16,947 nt of DNA from NCBI GenBank assembly GCA_029865515.1, contig JAOUGQ010000033.1:1-16947 (forward strand), read 5' to 3'. A model generated the notes under the pieces. It did not search any database. It had not been told where the DNA came from and worked only from the letters and a program-made list of their open reading frames with translations. Made by a program: the position numbers and the translations under genes. Position 1 is the first letter of the stretch. The number at the start of each line of letters is the position of its first letter. Below, piece after piece: positions 1-6,516 of the stretch. Source of the stretch: Nitrospirota bacterium. GTDB lineage: Bacteria > Nitrospirota > Nitrospiria > Nitrospirales > UBA8639.

Positions 1-2
1 CG

Positions 3-968
3 GAAATACTTGCGGCCGTCTGGCCGGGAAATCTCCACCCTCCTCCCACCCTGAACCTGGCATTCCAGAATCCCGAGGATACGGTGTTATCCGCCGGAGA
101 GTGGAAAGGAACGGCAAACCGTTTGAGCAAAGAGGAGCCGGTTCCGTGGGAAATCATCGATAAGGTCACAGACGCTTCCTGGAAATCGACCCAGGAAAAT
201 GAAGACATTGTGTTTCATGCTCCAACCACTCCGACGAGCAACCACGAGAAAATGGGACTTGATCCCCTGGCTGGTCAAATCATTCACCAACGACGGAGCG
301 CCGTCGCCTTCGACGGACGTACCAGCCTTTCCGCCGATCGTTTTTTCACCATGCTGCAACGGATTATGCCAAGGGGAGATTTGCCTCTGCCGGATCGCCC
401 CATGCCCTGGGATGCCATTCCATGGGATCCCGCGATTCACTTGGCATTATTCGTTCACCGCATAGACGGCCTAACGCCTGGCTTGTATTGGCTCAACCGA
501 AGTCCGGAACGCCACCATCTATCCTTGTTCAGAAGCGCGATGCACGAGCAGTTTGTCTGGTCAACTCCTGAAGGATGCCCGGCCAATCTTCCGCTTTACC
601 TGTTAGAAGCAGGCAACGCCCAAAACCTGGCCAGACAACTCAGTTGCGGACAGGACATCGCCGGTGACAGCGCGTTTTCGCTCGGGATGGTCGCAGAATT
701 CGATGAAAGCCTGGGGAGGTACGGACCATGGTTTTACAAGCGGTTGTTTTGGGAAACGGGTCTCATTGGTCAAGTGTTCTATCTGGAAGCAGAATCGGCT
801 GGAATCCGGTCAACGGGTATCGGCTGTTTCTTTGATGATCCCGTGCATCGGGTACTCGGATTTCATCCTCAACCCAGGTGGCAATCGCTCTATCATTTCA
901 CGGTTGGCGGCCCGCTCGACGATGGTCGCCTTACTACTTTGCCGCCCTACGGCCCCCACGTCACATGA
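3..968 (+). CDS. SagB/ThcOx-type nitroreductase-fold dehydrogenase (5' end outside window)
   Basis: The reading frame is open to the left edge with no stop, so this is the C-terminal part of a longer protein. About 30 codons lie before the first in-window Met (84). The nitroreductase (FMN) fold shows in the RRSAVAFDG segment just after the linker. The C-terminal half then has GQDIAGDSAFSLG, ETGLIGQVFYLEAE, GIGCFFDD and a closing FTVGGPL strand. SagB-family proteins use FMN to oxidise azoline rings in thiazole/oxazole-modified peptides, but many stand-alone members have no known substrate. The segment before the domain (WPGN, then GTANRLS and VPWEIID) resembles the linker between the two halves of tandem SagB proteins, so a first nitroreductase domain may lie upstream. 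No cyclodehydratase or precursor peptide is visible here. The stop overlaps the next gene's start by ATGA. Family assignment is fairly sure, substrate unknown. Confidence 0.8.
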   Translation, partial: EILAAVWPGNLHPPPTLNLAFQNPEDTVLSAGEWKGTANRLSKEEPVPWEIIDKVTDASWKSTQENEDIVFHAPTTPTSNHEKMGLDPLAGQIIHQRRSAVAFDGRTSLSADRFFTMLQRIMPRGDLPLPDRPMPWDAIPWDPAIHLALFVHRIDGLTPGLYWLNRSPERHHLSLFRSAMHEQFVWSTPEGCPANLPLYLLEAGNAQNLARQLSCGQDIAGDSAFSLGMVAEFDESLGRYGPWFYKRLFWETGLIGQVFYLEAESAGIRSTGIGCFFDDPVHRVLGFHPQPRWQSLYHFTVGGPLDDGRLTTLPPYGPHVT

Positions 969-1579
969 ATGTCCCTATGACCGAAAGGTCTCTGGTTCCT
1001 TTGCCACGCGCATTTTTTGACCGACCGACGTTGAAAGTCGCCAAAGAACTGTTGGGAAAATATCTTATCCGCGAGACATCGAGCGGCCTGCTACAGACCC
1101 GCATAGTCGATGTGGAAGCCTATGTCGGCCCTGAGGACAAGGCCTGCCATGCCTCAAAGGGACGCACCAAGCGAACGGAAATCATGTTCGGGCCACCGGG
1201 TTTTACCTATGTGTATTTGATTTACGGGATGTACTATTGCCTCAACCTGGTTACGGAACGGGAGGAATATCCTGCCGCCATCCTGATCCGTGGCCTTGAG
1301 GTTCATCAGGAAACCGATGCAGACGTCTCCGCTACCCGGATTGATGGCCCTGGGCGCGTCTGCCGGTTTCTAAATATTGACCGCACTGACAATGGCATTG
1401 ATGCGACGCTGGGGACAACGCTCTGGCTCGAAGATCGCGGGCAGACGTATTCAAAAAAACACATCCAAACTTTCCCGCGAATCGGTGTAGACTATGCCGG
1501 AGAATGGGCTAAAAAACTCTGGCGCTTTTGTCTTCCCGCCCCACCTGCTTCCAGGAAACGAAAGATATCGCTTCGCTAA
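965..1579 (+). CDS. 3-methyladenine DNA glycosylase, AAG/MPG family
   Basis: Base-excision repair enzyme that removes alkylated purines such as 3-methyladenine and hypoxanthine, leaving an abasic site. Family marks seen: RAFFDRPTLKVAKELLGKYL at the N-terminus, IVDVEAYVGPEDKACHA (the Glu and Tyr of the EAY stretch match the catalytic region of human AAG), RTEIMFGPPGFTYVYLIYGMYYCLN, AAILIRGLE and DGPGRVCRFLNID. The length of 204 residues is normal for bacterial members. I chose ATG 965 because it overlaps the upstream stop (ATGA), which suggests translational coupling. ATG 977 is an alternative. There is no clear Shine-Dalgarno. Co-transcription with the SagB-like gene is likely from the overlap, but a functional link is not obvious. 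The basic C-terminus (RKRKISLR) could contact DNA, which is inference. Confidence 0.9.
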   Translation: MNVPMTERSLVPLPRAFFDRPTLKVAKELLGKYLIRETSSGLLQTRIVDVEAYVGPEDKACHASKGRTKRTEIMFGPPGFTYVYLIYGMYYCLNLVTEREEYPAAILIRGLEVHQETDADVSATRIDGPGRVCRFLNIDRTDNGIDATLGTTLWLEDRGQTYSKKHIQTFPRIGVDYAGEWAKKLWRFCLPAPPASRKRKISLR

Positions 1580-1745
1580 TCCTTTAGTCTCCAAACTTTT
1601 ACGTTCACATTCGCCTGCCCTCATCTTGAACAACCATGACCGTCTACGTTACCCTAGGACGACAGAAACATGTAGGCAGGATTCCGTACGCAACAATACA
1701 AAGGCCTATCATTATTCCCCGAACAATAATAAAGGAGGCAACACA

Positions 1746-1838
1746 ATGGGTAATCCGCTAGATACGATTTCTGGCACCATTACGGCAGGCTTTGTTCTGA
1801 CCGCCGTACTCTATGTCCTGGTCAAAGCCCTGGTCTAG
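1746..1838 (+). CDS. 30-residue single-span membrane peptide
   Basis: A very short ORF of 30 codons. A perfect AAAGGAGG Shine-Dalgarno (1731-1738) stands 7 nt before the ATG, stronger than that of most genes nearby. The peptide starts with a polar MGNPLDTISG segment. About 20 hydrophobic residues follow (ITAGFVLTAVLYVLVKALV), enough for one transmembrane helix with the N-terminus probably outside or in the membrane interface. The sequence resembles no family I can name. It lies 67 nt upstream of the PuuD-like membrane protein gene on the same strand, with no terminator between, so a small accessory subunit or stabiliser of that protein is a reasonable inference. An imperfect AT-rich inverted repeat (ATTATT 1711-1716, AATAAT 1725-1730) precedes the Shine-Dalgarno. 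The larger frame starting at 1494 overlaps the glycosylase gene and is not supported. Confidence 0.65.
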   Translation: MGNPLDTISGTITAGFVLTAVLYVLVKALV

Positions 1839-1905
1839 GGCTTCACCGAAAACCAGATGGCCCATGAGACTCCATTATTCACCTGACTGAAACGAGGGAT
1901 TTACT

Positions 1906-2385
1906 ATGGAAAGTTTATTAGCGTGGGGACATTTCCTCGCGGGCATTACCTGGATTGGAATTCTCTATTACTTTAATTTCATCCAAGTGCCATTTTTAAA
2001 AGTCGTCACACCCGAAACAAAAGCCGAGGCCTTTAAGCACCTGGTGCCCAACGCGCTCTGGTGGTTTCGCTGGGGAGCCCTGTTCACCTGGGTGTTTGGC
2101 GCCGCATTGCTGATGAATCAGCACCGCATGGGAAGTGCATTTTTACTGCAGGGACCGGATGCCGTGATTGGCATGGGAGCCTGGCTGGGGACCATTATGT
2201 TGCTGAACGTGTGGGGAATCATCTGGCCCAATCAAAAGAAAGTCCTTGGGCTGAAAGAAGCCACACCGGAAGAAAAAGCCAAGGCTGGACGGATGGCACT
2301 CTTGGCGTCCCGTACCAATACGATGCTTTCCATTCCCATGCTGTTCTTCATGGCCAATTCCGGTCACGCTTCAGGGCTGTTCTGA
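1906..2385 (+). CDS. PuuD-like (urate oxidase N-terminal, DUF989-type) integral membrane protein
   Basis: A 159-residue membrane protein with about four hydrophobic spans (residues 3-25, 50-70, 86-106, 137-152). Motifs recall the membrane domain of PuuD urate hydroxylase: GHFLAGITWIGILYYFNFIQ near the N-terminus, WWFRWGALFTWVFG, NVWGIIWPNQKKVLG, and LASRTNTMLSIPMLFFM at the end. Full PuuD proteins have a longer membrane domain plus a C-terminal cytochrome c. No CxxCH haem motif exists here and there is no cysteine at all. Urate oxidation is therefore not supported. A membrane haem or quinone-interacting role is possible, since H9, H46 and H73 lie at or near span ends. The start has GAGGGA (1894-1899) 6 nt upstream. 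It is probably co-transcribed with the 30-residue peptide and ends at a strong terminator. Confidence 0.75.
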   Translation: MESLLAWGHFLAGITWIGILYYFNFIQVPFLKVVTPETKAEAFKHLVPNALWWFRWGALFTWVFGAALLMNQHRMGSAFLLQGPDAVIGMGAWLGTIMLLNVWGIIWPNQKKVLGLKEATPEEKAKAGRMALLASRTNTMLSIPMLFFMANSGHASGLF

Positions 2386-2428
2386 TCTCATCCTATACAC
2401 GCTCACAGCGAATAGGGCAAAACAACAA

Positions 2429-2458
2429 AAGCCGGGGTCCTTTGACCCCGGCTTTTTT
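2429..2458 (+). terminator. Rho-independent terminator of the membrane-protein unit
   Basis: A perfect 11-bp stem (AAGCCGGGGTC / GACCCCGGCTT) with a 4-nt CTTT loop is followed by a run of T. It lies 44 nt after the PuuD-like stop. An A-run before the left arm gives a short T-run on the other strand, so it may also stop minus-strand transcripts from the Lrp-like gene. The stretch 2460-2658 beyond it shows nothing else I can assign. Confidence 0.93.
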
Positions 2459-2658
2459 CATGCAGGCCTTTTCTTCGCTCTCTGTCAACCAGAAATGCAT
2501 TGAGGAATTTTCAGAATGAGGCAAAAACACCCCCACAACCCAGAACACTGGTTATTCCCAATCAAATCCAGAATCCTCAATTGGCGCTAGGCTCTCATCC
2601 CGGCCTCTTTGCGTAACTCCCCGGAACTCAACCCGCTCCAGATAGAAAGGAAAACCAA

Positions 2659-2895
2659 CTAATCCTGGACGACGATATGGGTGTCCGTTTCTTCTACGCC
2701 GGGGATCGTGTGGATCTTGGTCATGATGAGGTTGGACAGAGCCCGATCATCCGGAGCGTTGACGAGACCAAAAATATCCGGCTGTCCGAAACAGGCATGG
2801 GCCTGCTCGACCCCCGGAAGCGCTTTGAGAGTATTGAGCACATCTTGGGATTTTCCGGCTTTGACTTTCATCAGAATGTACGCCTTGGTCGCCAT
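2659..2895 (-). CDS. Stand-alone Lrp/AsnC ligand-binding (RAM) domain protein
   Basis: A 78-residue protein equal to the C-terminal effector-binding half of Lrp/AsnC regulators. It starts MATKAYILMKVKAGKSQDVL, then LKALPGVEQAHACFGQPDIFGLVNAPD, then LIMTKIHTIPGVEETDTHIVV. This is the alpha/beta ferredoxin-like fold of the RAM domain. The DNA-binding helix-turn-helix of a full regulator (about 150 residues) is absent. Stand-alone RAM proteins form oligomers and may bind amino acids or modulate full-length Lrp partners; the ligand here is unknown. The start is well supported by CCAAGGAGGA just upstream on the minus strand (2899-2908). A TAGAAT element at 2930-2935 (minus strand) could be its -10 box, but no good -35 partner is visible. 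It diverges from the BtuF-like gene. Confidence 0.88.
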   Translation of the reverse strand: MATKAYILMKVKAGKSQDVLNTLKALPGVEQAHACFGQPDIFGLVNAPDDRALSNLIMTKIHTIPGVEETDTHIVVQD

Positions 2896-3163
2896 GGGTT
2901 CCTCCTTGGTAAAGACCGATAGTGAGCTTATTCTAAAAAATATTTTGCTTTTACGGCACGTGGATCACATTTCGCGTAAACTCTTTTCTACCATAGTCTG
3001 ACTTCCGGTTCCATGGTTCTGCCATGTTCTTATCCCCAGGCTTCTATGACTCCACGTCTTCAAGCAAACGTTTCAACCTGATTGTTGCGCACATTGGGAC
3101 ATGGACAGTAGGATCAACTCTTTTTCCTGAACATTCTTATTCAAGTAACTGAATGAACCTGAT

Positions 3164-4093
3164 ATGTCTCGCATCGTATCGTTGATCCCAAGCGGAACTG
3201 AGATGGTCTGTGCACTCGGGTGCCAGAATCAATTGGTCGGGCGATCGCATGAATGCGATTTTCCTCCAGGTGTTCACCAACTGCCGAGTTGTACTGAACC
3301 GACGATTGCCGTGGAAGGCCGCAGTCGGGAAATCCATGAACGAGTTTCCGCAAAACTGGAGAAAAGCCTCTCGGTGTACCGGGTCCGGACTGAAACACTG
3401 CGGAAACTTCAACCCGACATTATCGTGACCCAAACGCAATGCGATGTGTGCGCTGTGAGCTTCACCAATGTTGAGCAAGCCCTCAAGGAGACTCTGAATA
3501 GTCAACCCACCTTGATTGCCTTGCACGCCACCAACGTACAAGGCGTCTGGGACGATCTCCTCCAGGTTGCTGAGAGCATTGGACGGATTCAAGAAGGTCG
3601 GGAACTCCTCGCCACCTATCAGTCCAGAATTGCCGCCATCGCGGGGCCTAACCAGGACTTGAATGCACGTCCCACCATCGCGTGCCTCGAATGGATGGAG
3701 CCTCTTATGGCAGCCGGCAACTGGGTTCCCGAACTTGTCCATCTCGCCGGAGGGCAATCCGTGTTTGGACAGCCAGGGGCCCAGGCTCCCTGGATTACTT
3801 GGGAAACCCTAGCTGCAGCCGATCCGGACATCCTGCTAGTAATGCCTTGTGGATTTTCCCTGGCCCGCATTGAAGAAGAGTTGGCGGTGTTGACTCACCA
3901 TCCACTTTGGCCAAAATTACGCGCGGTGCAAAATCAGAGGGTGTATCTGACAGACGGGAATCAGTTTTTTAACCGTCCTGGGCCACGGCTCGTTGAATCC
4001 CTCGAAATTTTAGCTGAGATCTTTCACCCCACCCGTTTTCACTTCGGGCACGAAGGTCACGGATGGCGGGGGTTGGGTCCAGAAGAGCGCTAA
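3164..4093 (+). CDS. BtuF-like cobalamin-binding protein, no signal peptide
   Basis: A 309-residue member of the helical-backbone metal-receptor (periplasmic binding, BtuF/cobalamin-binding) superfamily. Marks: RIVSLIPSGTEMVCALGCQNQLVGRSHECDFPP at the N-terminus, LRKLQPDIIVTQTQCDVCAVS, PTIACLEWMEPLMAAGNWVPELVHLAGG in the second lobe, and MPCGFSL plus DGNQFFNRPGPRLVESLEILAEIFHP near the end. True BtuF is secreted and feeds the BtuCD importer. Here the protein begins directly with the first beta strand and has no signal peptide or lipobox, so it should be cytoplasmic, like many bacterial relatives of unknown role. No transporter genes or cobalamin riboswitch lie nearby. Translation start has no strong Shine-Dalgarno. 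It is monocistronic in this window: divergent from the Lrp-like gene and followed by a 140-nt gap holding the next promoter. Confidence 0.82.
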   Translation: MSRIVSLIPSGTEMVCALGCQNQLVGRSHECDFPPGVHQLPSCTEPTIAVEGRSREIHERVSAKLEKSLSVYRVRTETLRKLQPDIIVTQTQCDVCAVSFTNVEQALKETLNSQPTLIALHATNVQGVWDDLLQVAESIGRIQEGRELLATYQSRIAAIAGPNQDLNARPTIACLEWMEPLMAAGNWVPELVHLAGGQSVFGQPGAQAPWITWETLAAADPDILLVMPCGFSLARIEEELAVLTHHPLWPKLRAVQNQRVYLTDGNQFFNRPGPRLVESLEILAEIFHPTRFHFGHEGHGWRGLGPEER

Positions 4094-4178
4094 AAGGACC
4101 GCCACGCTCCTCACCGAAGCATGGACCTGCCAGATTCGCTTCTGATTTTCCGGCCCAGACTCTGCCGTTGTACTCCAG

Positions 4179-4208
4179 TTGACCGCCTCTTAAAAATTTT
4201 GCTAAATA
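4179..4208 (+). promoter_or_regulatory. Candidate promoter of the perR-rbr operon
   Basis: TTGACC (4179-4184, five of six matches to the -35 consensus) is followed after 17-18 nt by CTAAAT/TAAATA (4202-4208), a weak -10. The -10 runs directly into the palindromic operator starting at 4207. This fits a repressor-controlled promoter. The start site is inferred from spacing only. Confidence 0.5.
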
Positions 4209-4233
4209 GGAATTATTCCTAAACAGGAATTAT
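4207..4233 (+). promoter_or_regulatory. Fur/PerR-type operator with a third half site over the ribosome binding site
   Basis: TAGGAATTATTCCTA (4207-4221) is a perfect 7-1-7 inverted repeat, the layout of PerR and Fur boxes. A third copy of the half site, AGGAAT (4225-4230), follows. It forms a second inverted repeat with ATTCCT (4215-4220) across 4 nt. The third copy contains the AGGA that is the only Shine-Dalgarno-like element for the regulator's ATG at 4234. Binding by the regulator encoded immediately downstream (autoregulation) is inferred. Confidence 0.75.
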
Positions 4234-4737
4234 ATGACTATGCCGTTTGAAGATATCAAACAGAAGTTCCGGAGTTGCGGACTGAAAACCACCCCACAGC
4301 GAACCGCCATTTACGACGCACTCATCCGCAGTACCGCCCATCCGACGGCGGAAGACCTCTTTGCTCTGGTCGCTCCGCAATTTCCTATGATGTCGCTGAA
4401 CACGGTCTATTACACGCTCGGGGTCTTACGCACCTCGGGATTGATCCAGGAGGTCAACATCGGCCATGAGCGAGCCAGGTTTGATGCCAATCTGTCTCCT
4501 CATCACCATCTCATTTGCTTGGGGTGTCAGGCCATTGTCGATGTGATGGATCCCCGTTTAAATCGGCTGACTTCCCCTGTAGGGATTCCAAAAGATTTTG
4601 AAATTACGAGTCATCAAGTCGCCTTTCGTGGGATTTGCGGCACCTGTCGCCGCACCCACGGCATTCAATTAACCACTCATCATTGGGGCAAAACCCCACA
4701 ACCCGTCAAAGGAGGACTCCATGGGAAAAGGTCTTAA
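4234..4737 (+). CDS. PerR-like Fur-family peroxide-responsive repressor
   Basis: A 167-residue Fur-family metalloregulator. The N-terminal winged helix (residues about 6-82) includes LKTTPQRTAIYDAL and MMSLNTVYYTLGVL, the recognition-helix region. The structural zinc site is complete: C95, C98, C135 and C138 as two CxxC pairs. Regulatory-site residues match Bacillus PerR rather than Fur: H36, D84 in the RFD motif (Asp where Fur often has Glu), H90 and H92, and D103 in VDVMD. In PerR, iron at this site makes peroxide oxidise the histidines and release DNA. The protein has a C-terminal tail after the last CxxC (residues 139-167), which is longer than usual. Its gene overlaps the rubrerythrin gene by 17 nt, and its promoter carries a matching palindrome. 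It likely represses itself and the rubrerythrin unit. Confidence 0.88.
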   Translation: MTMPFEDIKQKFRSCGLKTTPQRTAIYDALIRSTAHPTAEDLFALVAPQFPMMSLNTVYYTLGVLRTSGLIQEVNIGHERARFDANLSPHHHLICLGCQAIVDVMDPRLNRLTSPVGIPKDFEITSHQVAFRGICGTCRRTHGIQLTTHHWGKTPQPVKGGLHGKRS

Positions 4738-5149
4738 AGGCACGAAAAGCCACGAAAATTTAAAAGCGGCGTTTGCCGGTGAATCGCAAGCCAACCGGCG
4801 CTATTTGTATTTCGCCCGGCGCGCCGATATTGAGGGCTATACCGATATCGGCGGATTGTTCCGGGATACCTCGGAAGCTGAAACCGGACATGCTTTTGGC
4901 CACTTAGACTTCCTGAAAGAAGTCGGTGATCCTGCGACCGGCGTGCCGATCGGTAACACCGAAGCCAATTTAAAAGCGTCGATCGAGGGTGAAACCTATG
5001 AATATACCCAGATGTATCCCGGCATGGCCAAAACCGCTCGAGATGAAGGCTTTGATGAACTCGCCGAATGGTTTGAGACGCTGGCCAAAGCCGAACGATC
5101 TCATGCGAACCGGTTCACGAAGGGACTGGAATCCCTAAAACAGAGCTGA
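4721..5149 (+). CDS. Rubrerythrin without rubredoxin domain (diiron peroxidase)
   Basis: A 142-residue rubrerythrin that reduces hydrogen peroxide to water at a non-haem diiron centre in the cytoplasm. Ligand residues are visible in two ferritin-like helix pairs: E21 (GESQANRRY), E54 and H57 (EAETGH), E91 and E94 (EGETYEY), and E125 with H128 (AERSH). Classical rubrerythrin continues into a C-terminal rubredoxin domain with four cysteines. This protein stops after the four-helix bundle and has no cysteine, so electrons must come from another protein. The start at ATG 4721 has AAAGGAGG 5 nt upstream (4708-4715), lying inside the perR-like gene. The strong site and the overlap suggest high, coupled expression. 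A hairpin follows the stop. The next gene's Fe-S protein is a candidate electron partner, by context only. Confidence 0.92.
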   Translation: MGKGLKGTKSHENLKAAFAGESQANRRYLYFARRADIEGYTDIGGLFRDTSEAETGHAFGHLDFLKEVGDPATGVPIGNTEANLKASIEGETYEYTQMYPGMAKTARDEGFDELAEWFETLAKAERSHANRFTKGLESLKQS

Positions 5150-5167
5150 TCGCTCGTCATGATTTCT

Positions 5168-5213
5168 CATGGCGGTGGTCAATGAAGGCTGCCGCCATGC
5201 GTTCGCCTCTTTT
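5168..5213 (+). terminator. Hairpin between rubrerythrin and Fe-S protein genes, possible attenuator
   Basis: CATGGCGG (5168-5175) and CCGCCATG (5192-5199) form a perfect 8-bp inverted repeat with a 16-nt loop. The T-rich stretch TCTTTT comes only at 5208-5213, too far from the stem for a strong terminator. It may act as a partial terminator or an RNA-stabilising end that keeps rubrerythrin expression above that of the downstream genes. Confidence 0.45.
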
Positions 5214-5241
5214 AACACTCTCAACACCCTAGTGACGAACT

Positions 5242-6516
5242 GTGCCAAAATTTGACCTCATCACTCCCGGCTGGACCCGGTCTCAACTCGAAATCGAGAC
5301 GCGACGGATCTTTGATATCTGCGACGGATGTCGAAGATGCTTTAACTTATGCCCTTCGTTCAATACGCTCATTGACCGGATTGATGAGTATGAGAGCGAC
5401 TCAACAAAGTTCGCTCCACAGGATTTCACACAGATCGAACAGGAATGCTATTACTGCAAACTCTGCTTCAACCACTGCCCCTATACTCCACCACATCAAT
5501 ATGATCTGGATTTTCCCCGACTCATGGTTGCCTGGAAACAACAACGGGCGGCCGAAGGTGGAGCCACCTGGCGTGACAAGCTTCTGATTCAAACCGATTT
5601 GATCGGGAAACTAGGGAGCCTGACCGCTCCACTGACCAATTGGGTTCTTCGCGCACCCTGGCTGCGCAGTCTGATTGAGCGTACCGTTGGTGTGCATAAA
5701 GATCGGCAGGTCCTGCCGTTTCAATCCCGGACCTTTACCCAATGGTGGGATCAGCGGAAGCCGGCTGCCCTATCATCCACTGGCAACGGAAAAGTGGCCT
5801 TCTTTCCGGGTTGCCTGGTGACCTATCAGGTGACTGATATTGGAAAAGCCACCGTCCAAATTTTGGAGAAAAACGGCATTGAGGTCGTGGTGCCTCAGGG
5901 GCAGCAATGTTGTGGCATGCCACGGTTTGATGTGGGTGATACGGAAGGAATGGCCAGGATTGCCGAATCCCAATATCAGCTCTTTGCGCCCTATATCGAA
6001 CAGGGATATGACATTGTCATTCCGGCTCCCAGTTGTAGCTTGATGTTCAAACGAGAATATCCCTACCTGAAGTCCACTCCCGCGATGAAGCAATTGAGCG
6101 AACGAACGTTTGATCTTTGTGAATATCTGATGCGTCTCAAACGGGAGAACAGGCTTTCCCTTGAATTTCCTGCGAATCCCGGACGGGTGGCGTATCAAAT
6201 TCCGTGTCATTTGCGGGATCAAAATATCGGGTTTAAATCTAAAGAATTGATGGAGTTGACCGGTGCCACCGTTCATCTGATTGAGAAATGTTCGGGTCAC
6301 GATGGGGCCTGGAGTGCCAAGACCGAGTTTTTTGATCTCTCGATGAAAATCGCCAAGAAGGCGGTGCGCGAGATTCAAGATGAGAGCTTCGATATCCTCG
6401 CCTCCGATTGCCCTCTGTCGGCATTACAACTGGATCAAGCGCTTCAAACAGAACCAGCCCGATCAACCCTTCATCCTATTCAAGTTGTTCGAAACGCCTA
6501 TGGGTTAACACCATGA
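5242..6516 (+). CDS. GlpC-like / heterodisulfide reductase-like iron-sulfur protein
   Basis: A 424-residue Fe-S electron-transfer protein. Two [4Fe-4S] ferredoxin motifs lie near the N-terminus: C27, C30, C33, C37 and C69, C72, C75, C79. Two CCG-type domains, as in GlpC, HdrB and lactate-utilisation LutA, follow. The first has C191, the CCG at 223-225 and C265. The second has C322, then CSG at 350-352 in place of CCG, and C390. No transmembrane segment is seen. The GTG start is the only option, because an in-frame stop lies at 5233-5235. The Shine-Dalgarno is weak. The stop overlaps the DUF3501 gene start by ATGA. GlpC itself anchors anaerobic glycerol-3-phosphate dehydrogenase, but no glpA/glpB is present. 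Its position after rubrerythrin suggests it passes electrons in peroxide defence, which is inference. Confidence 0.88.
   Translation: MPKFDLITPGWTRSQLEIETRRIFDICDGCRRCFNLCPSFNTLIDRIDEYESDSTKFAPQDFTQIEQECYYCKLCFNHCPYTPPHQYDLDFPRLMVAWKQQRAAEGGATWRDKLLIQTDLIGKLGSLTAPLTNWVLRAPWLRSLIERTVGVHKDRQVLPFQSRTFTQWWDQRKPAALSSTGNGKVAFFPGCLVTYQVTDIGKATVQILEKNGIEVVVPQGQQCCGMPRFDVGDTEGMARIAESQYQLFAPYIEQGYDIVIPAPSCSLMFKREYPYLKSTPAMKQLSERTFDLCEYLMRLKRENRLSLEFPANPGRVAYQIPCHLRDQNIGFKSKELMELTGATVHLIEKCSGHDGAWSAKTEFFDLSMKIAKKAVREIQDESFDILASDCPLSALQLDQALQTEPARSTLHPIQVVRNAYGLTP

Noticed and set aside
2896..3163. Possible cobalamin riboswitch upstream of the BtuF-like gene
   Set aside because: No B12-box-like sequence or matching secondary structure seen in the 268-nt intergenic region.
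3137..3757. Long minus-strand ORF of about 206 residues opposite the BtuF-like gene
   Set aside because: Composition follows the codon bias of the sense gene, no ribosome site, no recognisable family.
5773..6378. Minus-strand ORF of about 201 residues opposite the Fe-S protein gene
   Set aside because: Fully inside a well-supported gene; no domain and no start signal.
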